From Christensenellaceae bacterium (GTDB lineage: Bacteria > Bacillota > Clostridia > Christensenellales > Borkfalkiaceae): 11,325 nt of DNA. A program made the position numbers and the translations under genes. This document shows positions 6,670-11,325 of the stretch, in pieces. Below the pieces are notes generated by a model. The model was not told where the DNA came from. It made no database searches and worked only from the letters and a program-made list of their open reading frames with translations. Every line of letters starts with the position of its first letter. Position 1 is the first letter of the stretch. The DNA is taken from the NCBI GenBank assembly GCA_948482865.1, contig CAOMHR010000041.1, positions 1 through 11,325 of the forward strand, read 5' to 3'.

Positions 6670-7939
6670 TTTCAGCCTCCCTTATCGCGTTGAGTATTAC
6701 CGATTTATAATTTTCAAGAATTTGCTGCGGATTTTCGTAAAGTTTCAAATCAGCGTCCGCAAAAGATTTTGCGCTTTCGTAATTCGCCGCTATGTCTTCC
6801 GCCGCCCGTTTTGCAAACAGCAGGCTCTCCAGAAGGGAGTTTGAAGCCAGTCTGTTCGCGCCGTGTACGCCGTTGCAACAGGTTTCGCCCACAGCGTACA
6901 GACGGGGCAGTTCAGTTCTGCCGTCAAGTCCGCTTCTTATCCCGCCCATAAAATAGTGCTGGGCAGGCACTACGGGAACGGGACTTTTGAACACGTCAAT
7001 CCCTTCTTCCGCGCACCTTTCCACTATGCCCGGGAAGTGTGAACGGATTTCATTTACCGCTATGGGGCGCATATCCAGCCATACGTATGGCGTGCCGTCC
7101 TTTTGCATCTGCGCGTAAATGGCTTTTGTAACCACGTCGCGCGGCTGAAGTTCGTCCGTAAAGCGGTTAAAATTTTTATCCAGCAGTACCGCGCCTTCAC
7201 CGCGGACCGATTCGGAAATCAAAAAACTTCTGCCTTCCCTTTCGCTGTAAAGGGTGGTAGGGTGAATCTGGACGTAGTTTATGTTGTCCACCGCAATTCC
7301 CCTGTTAAGGCAAATTGCAACCCCGTCGCCCGTGAGTATCCTGAAATTGGTACTTTTTTTAAATACCCCGCCTATGCCGCCTGTGGCAAGCACGGTATAG
7401 TCTGAAAATATTTTCCGCACTTCGCCGCTTGTTTTATCCCACACGACCGCGCCCGAGCACTCGCCGTTTTCAATTATATCCAGCAGCACGGTATGGGGTT
7501 TTACAGTAACGTTTTTAAGGGCGCGCACCTTCTGCATAAGGCGGGAAGTGATTTCCCTGCCCGTGCAGTCCTTGTGGAAACATATCCTGTTGGTAGAGTG
7601 CCCCCCTTCGCGCGTGCAGGCAAGGCTTCCGTCCTTTTCCCTTGCAAACCCTACGCCCAGATTTACAAGCTCTTCCACCACCGCCTGCGACGAACGTATC
7701 ATACACCCCACCGCGTCGGGATTGTTTTCGCCGTGTCCCGCGCGCATAGTATCGCTGAAATAGCTTTCGTAATCGCTTTCGTTTTTAAGGCGGCTTATCC
7801 CGCCCTGTGCAAGATAGCTGTCGCTCTTTTCTGGTTCGTCCTTGCAAATAACCAAAACCCGCTTATCATGCGGCAGATGCAGGGCGCAGTTAAGACCCGC
7901 CACCCCCGCGCCCGCGATTATTACGTCGTAATCTTTCAT
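6647..7939 (-). CDS. nadB: L-aspartate oxidase, short form
   Basis: This FAD enzyme oxidises L-aspartate to iminoaspartate, which NadA condenses with dihydroxyacetone phosphate to quinolinate. From the ATG at 7939 it has 430 aa. The N-terminal FAD-binding GAGVAG (10-15) is followed by SYLAQGGIS (41-49), CTREGGHSTNRI (108-119), ATGGIGGVF (185-193), QIHPTTLY (224-231), SESVRGEGAVLL (242-253), QPRDVV (265-270), PAQHYFMGGI (325-334) and GVHGANRLASNSLLE (357-371). His226, Arg267, His328 and Arg363 match the active-site pattern of the aspartate oxidase/fumarate reductase family. The protein is about 110 residues shorter than E. coli NadB and lacks most of the C-terminal helical domain; short forms occur in Clostridia. 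A TTG start at 7948 is possible but would lie very near the -10 box. No Shine-Dalgarno precedes the ATG. It is first gene of the nadB-nadC-niaR operon. Confidence 0.94.
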   Translation of the reverse strand: MKDYDVIIAGAGVAGLNCALHLPHDKRVLVICKDEPEKSDSYLAQGGISRLKNESDYESYFSDTMRAGHGENNPDAVGCMIRSSQAVVEELVNLGVGFAREKDGSLACTREGGHSTNRICFHKDCTGREITSRLMQKVRALKNVTVKPHTVLLDIIENGECSGAVVWDKTSGEVRKIFSDYTVLATGGIGGVFKKSTNFRILTGDGVAICLNRGIAVDNINYVQIHPTTLYSEREGRSFLISESVRGEGAVLLDKNFNRFTDELQPRDVVTKAIYAQMQKDGTPYVWLDMRPIAVNEIRSHFPGIVERCAEEGIDVFKSPVPVVPAQHYFMGGIRSGLDGRTELPRLYAVGETCCNGVHGANRLASNSLLESLLFAKRAAEDIAANYESAKSFADADLKLYENPQQILENYKSVILNAIREAENVRPRNN

Positions 7940-7946
7940 AACTATC

Positions 7947-7995
7947 AAAAGTTTACACTAAAACTTTACACCTGTCAAGGCATATGTAAAGTTTT
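7947..7995. promoter_or_regulatory. Candidate NiaR operator region, three TGTAAA[G/C]TTTT boxes
   Basis: An 11-bp perfect inverted repeat is formed by AAAACTTTACA (7960-7970) and TGTAAAGTTTT (7985-7995). A third copy with one change, AAAAGTTTACA (7947-7957), is repeated 13 bp from the first in the same orientation. A smaller near-palindrome, TTTACA-CC-TGTCAA (7965-7978), covers the -35 box. ACA/TGT-rich dyads are typical of reported NiaR sites, and niaR is in the operon, so autorepression is likely. Which of these boxes NiaR binds cannot be decided from sequence alone. Confidence 0.65.
7950..7978 (-). promoter_or_regulatory. Promoter of the nadB-nadC-niaR operon
   Basis: On the minus strand a perfect TTGACA (7978-7973) is followed after 17 bp by TAAACT (7955-7950), which matches 4 of 6 consensus bases. 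The -10 box ends only 10 nt before the nadB ATG, so the mRNA would have almost no leader. The -35 box is part of the candidate operator. A weaker alternative (TTGTTT, 17 bp, TACATA) further upstream would give a leader of about 35 nt, but still no ribosome site. Confidence 0.68.
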
Positions 7996-8064
7996 TATAA
8001 ATTTTAAACAATCGACAAAAATATACCTTTTACCGCGTGCTTTTCGGCAGCGTAATTCAAATAT

Positions 8065-8070
8065 TATAAT
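8065..8070 (+). promoter_or_regulatory. -10 box of the PRC-barrel gene
   Basis: TATAAT lies about 30 bp before the ATG at 8101, with a clear AGAGGTGG ribosome site (8090-8097) in between. No good -35 hexamer is seen at the right distance (TTTCGG at 17 bp), so the promoter is probably weak or depends on an activator. Confidence 0.55.
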
Positions 8071-8100
8071 GATAGAAAACAAGCGGATCAGAGGTGGTTT

Positions 8101-8616
8101 ATGAATATTTCATTTTTTTACGGTATGAGAGTTGAAAGCACGGCGGGAAAAAGCGGCTACGTCATAGGCGTAAACGTCAGGGAAGACAGGCTCGAATGTC
8201 TTAAATGCGCGGACGGCAACGAAAACGAATTTTTAATCGACGCGCAGAACATTGTAAAATACGGCGAAGATAAAATTATATTCGAAGACAGGGAAGCCGC
8301 CATACGCGACAGCGTTCCTATGCGGCTCGGAAAGCCCGTATTTGACTGCAACGGCATTTATCTCGGCAACCTTACGGACTTTTCGGTGGACTGCGATACC
8401 CTTACCGTCGCACACGTGGGCAAAAAAAAGTTCCCCGCAAACGAAATTGTCTGCGGAGACGCCGTTATAGTAAAGGACCGTGAACGCGTTTTAAAGAGCG
8501 ACGTTAAAAAGGACGGCAAAGTAATTTTGAAGCGCGGCACACCGCTCAACAGCGAAGCGCTGCAAATTGCCCGTCTCGAAGGCGAGTACGTTCAGGCGAA
8601 TTTGAAATCCCTTTAA
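8101..8616 (+). CDS. PRC-barrel-like domain protein
   Basis: This 171-aa soluble protein has no signal peptide or membrane segment. Residues 8-62 look like a first PRC-barrel-type beta domain (GMRVES..GKSGYVIGVNV and an IVKYGEDKIIF end). Residues 76-125 are a clearer second one (LGKPVFDCNGIYLGNLTDF, ending FPANEIVCGDAVIV). A short C-terminal tail (129-171) contains VILKRGTPLNSEALQIARLEG. PRC-barrel proteins include RimM-like ribosome maturation factors and the YlmC/YmxH group of sporulating Firmicutes, but the specific role here is unknown. The start is supported by AGAGGTGG ending 3 nt before the ATG. The gene is divergent from nadB and converges on the three-TM protein gene, sharing a 4-bp stop overlap. 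It has only a few minus-strand neighbours and stands alone on the plus strand. Confidence 0.8.
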   Translation: MNISFFYGMRVESTAGKSGYVIGVNVREDRLECLKCADGNENEFLIDAQNIVKYGEDKIIFEDREAAIRDSVPMRLGKPVFDCNGIYLGNLTDFSVDCDTLTVAHVGKKKFPANEIVCGDAVIVKDRERVLKSDVKKDGKVILKRGTPLNSEALQIARLEGEYVQANLKSL

Positions 8617-9230
8617 ACGTTGTACTTTGCCATAAGTTTTAAAAGCGCGTTGAAATTATCGTTTAAAATATCAGATTCCGACGGAGTCAAAGCCCCCTTC
8701 ATCTGAAGCACGGCAAGGGTGTTTTTCAGTTTTTCAAGCTCTTGCCTGTCCCCCTTGCCCAGATTTTTCTGCAAAAGCCTGTCGGTAACCGATATGGCGT
8801 GTTCCAGCCGCACGGTGGATTTTGCCGCAGGAACTTCCGTCCGCATAACGGGCGGCTTTGCGGGCGCGGGCGCTTGCGGCAGGGACGAAATTGCAACCTG
8901 GCTCTGTATCGCCGCGCGCTTTTTGCTTTTGGTCGTAACGCACAAAAGACCGTACAGCAGATATCCCGCGCACCAGAAAATTACAGCCGCAAGCACGGAC
9001 TGCGGCAAACCTTCTTCGGTCAGGAACGCGCCGAACGTCAGCGCCGCGAACGCGTTGACGAGATAGAAAAAGGGCTTTTTGGAAGCCGCTTTTATTTTGG
9101 GTACGCAGAGCGATAAAAACAGCGTTGCCACGAACACCGCCGCGAACGAACCCCATACAACCCACAGCAGGGTATCGAATGAAATACCTGCAATTTTTGA
9201 ATAAATACCGTTAATAAATTCAGAGAACAT
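8613..9230 (-). CDS. Three-TM membrane protein of unknown function
   Basis: I do not recognise the family of this 205-aa protein. Three hydrophobic segments are visible at about 20-43, 53-70 and 78-98. The basic loop between the first two (KIKAASKK) and the KSKKR after the third suggest that the N-terminus is outside and the long C-terminal tail in the cytoplasm. The tail starts with a Pro/Ala-rich linker (117-137) and ends in a charged helical region (140-205, with LLQKNLGKGDRQELEKLKNT) that could mediate protein contacts. The ATG has no Shine-Dalgarno site; a TATAAT ends 10 nt upstream of it, so the message may be leaderless. The stop overlaps that of the convergent PRC-barrel gene. Context (addA upstream on the same strand) gives no clear hint of function. 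Confidence 0.72.
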   Translation of the reverse strand: MFSEFINGIYSKIAGISFDTLLWVVWGSFAAVFVATLFLSLCVPKIKAASKKPFFYLVNAFAALTFGAFLTEEGLPQSVLAAVIFWCAGYLLYGLLCVTTKSKKRAAIQSQVAISSLPQAPAPAKPPVMRTEVPAAKSTVRLEHAISVTDRLLQKNLGKGDRQELEKLKNTLAVLQMKGALTPSESDILNDNFNALLKLMAKYNV

Positions 9231-9240
9231 AAGCGTATAA

Positions 9241-9276
9241 ATTATATCCGTCTTTTCATTACGGAAAGACGGATAT
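9241..9276. promoter_or_regulatory. Perfect hairpin overlapping the -10 box before the membrane protein gene
   Basis: ATATCCGTCTTT (9244-9255) and AAAGACGGATAT (9265-9276) form a perfect 12-bp stem with a 9-nt loop in the 81 bp between addA and the membrane protein gene. A consensus TATAAT on the minus strand (9246-9241) overlaps the arm nearest the gene; no good -35 box is seen. The hairpin could be the addA terminator, since AAAA precedes it and AATTTAT follows on the minus strand, although the T-run is poor. It could also be an operator controlling the membrane protein gene. Confidence 0.5.
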
Positions 9277-9311
9277 TTTGTCGTATTTTAGCTTATTAAA
9301 TACTATTTTAA

Positions 9312-11325
9312 TTAAAGGTTTATCTGTTTACGCTTATATATGTTTACGATTACGCAATAAATGTCTTTTTCAGCCTTGCCGGTGATTACGGCTACCGCCT
9401 TTTTATAAAGCGCAAGTTGCGGCGAATAGGTTTCCGCAAGCTGTTCTTCGTCCTTTTTCGAGTATTTGTAATCGATTATGAAGACCTTATCCTTCTGAAC
9501 GGCAAGCAGGTCTATCGCGCCCTGCACAAGCACACCGTCGCCCGCCGTTGTTGCAGGCAGAACGTCCCTTGCGGGAAGATTGCATAAAAATTCCTGTTCC
9601 CTTAAAAGGGTCGCGCCTTTTAAACTTGCAAACACGGGCATATCCAGAATTTCGCCGAGTTCGTCCGCGTCCAGAAGCGCGGCGTCTTCCGCGCTCATTT
9701 TGCCGCTATTCACAAAACTTTCTATTTCTTTTGAAATCGCCGCCCCGTCCTTTATGCCGAAGTCGCACAGTTCCAAAAACGCGTGATACGCCGTGCCGCG
9801 CGCCGCGTCCGTCTCTCCGCCGTTTTCGGGGAACAGTTCGCAGGATTTAAAATACTCCTGTTCCGAAAGCTGTAAAATTTTCGAAGCGGAACTTTTCACG
9901 GGCAGGTTCACGCTATTTTCAAAGGGGTAGGGCTGCATAAACCTTTTTTTCAGGCTTTCGAGAAGTTGCGCGTCCGGCTCGGCAATCTGCACGCCCACCT
10001 TTTCGCCGCAAGCAAAATCTTCGCGCGGGGGCAGAACTTCCGGCGAGAACGCCGCCATATCGAAAAGTTTTGCATAGCACTTTGCGTCCCCCGCTTCCAG
10101 CGCGGAATATTCCCTGCACTCTTCAGCCATGACGTGCAGGCGGCACATAGCCCTTGTACACGCCACGTAAAACAGGTTCAGCTCGTTTTTCAGCTCTTCC
10201 GCTTCCGCGCGGGCAAGGGTCAACCGCCTTAATACCGTAGTGCGCACAAGCATATTTCCGACGTCGTGGTATTTGGGGGCGAAACCGAATTTTTCGTCAA
10301 ACGGCATCTCCGCGCTATCCCTGCCCTTAAATGTTGCGCACACGTCTGCAATGATTACCACGGGGAATTCAAGCCCCTTGCTCGCGTGCATAGTCATAAC
10401 TTTTATGCTGTCCGACGAAGCCGACGGCGACGCCGGAATATTGTAGCCCGAGTCTTTGAGTTTTGACAGAAATTCCGGTACGGATAAATTTTCGCCTTCC
10501 TTTGCAAGGCGGCGCAGATTTTTAAGTTTTTCGCCGCCGCCCGAAGAATACGCCGCTTCCAGAGACGTACCCTGCAAAATTTTATCTATAATCTCAGCCG
10601 CGGACAATACGGCGGAAAGTTCTTTAAGCCTTTCCGCAAGCCTGTAAAACCTGTGCAGTTTGCGCGCTGTAACGTCGCCGTTATCCTGTAAATATCTTTG
10701 ACAGCAGGTACGGAAAGGCAACCGTTTTTCTCCCTTGTACGCAATGCGGATTGCGGCAAGTTCGTCGCAATCAAGCCCGCCCAACGGCGAAAGAAGCGCG
10801 GACACAAGCGGCACGTCCTGTTCGGAATTGTCCACATACGAGAGTATATCCGTCATCTGTTTGACTTCGGGCAGGGCGCAGATATTCTGTTCCTTACTGC
10901 CGGCGACAGAATAGCCCGCGTCCGACAGCGCGCGGACAATGCCGTTCGCCGCGGCGTTGCGCTTGCGCGTAAGTATGCAGATATCCCCCGCCTGCGTGTC
11001 AACGTAGCCGCCCGAAGACAAATCGTAATGCTTGCCTTTCAGCTCGCGCTCGACAACCGATAAAACGGCAAGCCCTTCGCGGCTGTGCTTTACTTTTTTC
11101 GCGCCGGACTTAACCGAGTAAACCCCCGGCAAAGCCGCGTCTTCTTCGTCCTTGCCGAAAAGATGAATTTCACTGCCGCCGTAACCCGCCGGATAGCCGC
11201 CGCCGGAAATCATTTTACTTCCCGCGGAGTAGTCGAACCCGCAGGTCTGCATAGTCATAACCTGTGAAAAAAGCTCGTTTACGAAATTTAGCACGCCGTC
11301 GGAAGAGCGGAAGTTGTGGCTCAGG
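9312..11325 (-). CDS. addA: ATP-dependent helicase/nuclease subunit A, C-terminal part (partial)
   Basis: This is the C-terminal 670 or so residues of AddA, the helicase-nuclease that with AddB processes double-strand breaks to start recombination. The reading frame stays open to the window edge, so the N-terminal ATPase motifs lie outside; full AddA is about 1200 aa. Near the edge LSHNFRSSDGVLNFVNELF is helicase motif IV. KVMTMHASKGLEFPVVIIAD (fragment residues about 308-327) is motif V and NLFYVACTRAMCRLHV (about 383-398) motif VI. The C-terminal RecB-family nuclease has GTAYHAFLEL (His at about 514), GAIDLL (Asp about 605), IIDYKYS (Asp about 618, Lys about 620) and QLALYKKA. All catalytic residues are present. 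AddB normally lies upstream, beyond the window. The GTG at 11294 is not the real start, since conserved AddA sequence precedes it. Confidence 0.93.
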   Translation of the reverse strand, partial: LSHNFRSSDGVLNFVNELFSQVMTMQTCGFDYSAGSKMISGGGYPAGYGGSEIHLFGKDEEDAALPGVYSVKSGAKKVKHSREGLAVLSVVERELKGKHYDLSSGGYVDTQAGDICILTRKRNAAANGIVRALSDAGYSVAGSKEQNICALPEVKQMTDILSYVDNSEQDVPLVSALLSPLGGLDCDELAAIRIAYKGEKRLPFRTCCQRYLQDNGDVTARKLHRFYRLAERLKELSAVLSAAEIIDKILQGTSLEAAYSSGGGEKLKNLRRLAKEGENLSVPEFLSKLKDSGYNIPASPSASSDSIKVMTMHASKGLEFPVVIIADVCATFKGRDSAEMPFDEKFGFAPKYHDVGNMLVRTTVLRRLTLARAEAEELKNELNLFYVACTRAMCRLHVMAEECREYSALEAGDAKCYAKLFDMAAFSPEVLPPREDFACGEKVGVQIAEPDAQLLESLKKRFMQPYPFENSVNLPVKSSASKILQLSEQEYFKSCELFPENGGETDAARGTAYHAFLELCDFGIKDGAAISKEIESFVNSGKMSAEDAALLDADELGEILDMPVFASLKGATLLREQEFLCNLPARDVLPATTAGDGVLVQGAIDLLAVQKDKVFIIDYKYSKKDEEQLAETYSPQLALYKKAVAVITGKAEKDIYCVIVNIYKRKQINL

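Noticed and set aside
7940..7948. TTG at 7948 as the nadB start
   Set aside because: It is 1 nt downstream of the -10 box, so it would probably not be in the mRNA. The FAD-binding segment is correctly placed from the ATG at 7939.
7493..8104. A 203-codon plus-strand open frame opposite the nadB 5' end
   Set aside because: It is antisense to conserved nadB motifs and runs through the nadB promoter region into the PRC-barrel ribosome site. The product resembles no family.
11292..11294. GTG as the start of the helicase gene
   Set aside because: The frame continues upstream to the window edge with the conserved motif IV sequence of AddA (LSHNFRSSDG), so this is an internal Val.
1..11325. CRISPR arrays, tRNA or rRNA genes, insertion sequences, phage genes
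   Set aside because: No spaced direct repeats, no cloverleaf-like segments, and no transposase, integrase or phage structural motifs were seen on either strand.

Overview
The window looks like chromosomal DNA of a gut-type, low-to-mid GC Clostridia-like bacterium (Bacillota). Supporting signs are two surface lipoproteins with Gram-positive-style signal peptides, a NiaR-type NAD repressor in a nadB-nadC-niaR operon, an AddA helicase-nuclease, AT-rich promoters with near-consensus sigma-A boxes, and strong GGAGG-type ribosome sites. Assignment below class level is not possible from this sequence. I see no phage, transposon, CRISPR, tRNA or rRNA.

From left to right, almost everything is on the minus strand. 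A HAD-family hydrolase (28-699) is followed by a short intergenic region with three consecutive palindromes (722-788). Next is an alpha-glucan module. A surface type I pullulanase (2391-5096) sits behind a TTGACA/TATAAT promoter that carries a pair of TTTTCGAAAA palindromes. It is followed 69 bp downstream by a second lipoprotein built of tandem beta-sandwich-like modules (816-2321). The two together suggest a surface unit that binds and debranches starch or glycogen.

A strong terminator (about 5248-5284) separates this from the NAD operon: nadB (6647-7939), nadC (5806-6669) and niaR (5300-5809), with overlapping genes. The region before nadB carries three copies of TGTAAA[G/C]TTTT around and within a TTGACA-17-TAAACT promoter. 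This fits autoregulation by NiaR. nadA, normally a partner of nadB and nadC, is absent from the window.

Divergent from nadB is a plus-strand gene for a two-module PRC-barrel-like protein (8101-8616). Its stop codon overlaps that of a convergent gene for a three-TM protein of unknown function (8613-9230). The right end (9312-11325) is the C-terminal part of addA, cut by the window edge. It keeps helicase motifs IV-VI and the RecB-type nuclease motif.

The most interesting points are the regulatory architecture (pullulanase operator pair, triple box in front of nadB, possible leaderless starts for nadB and the three-TM gene) and the modular lipoprotein. No clearly new multi-gene system is visible.
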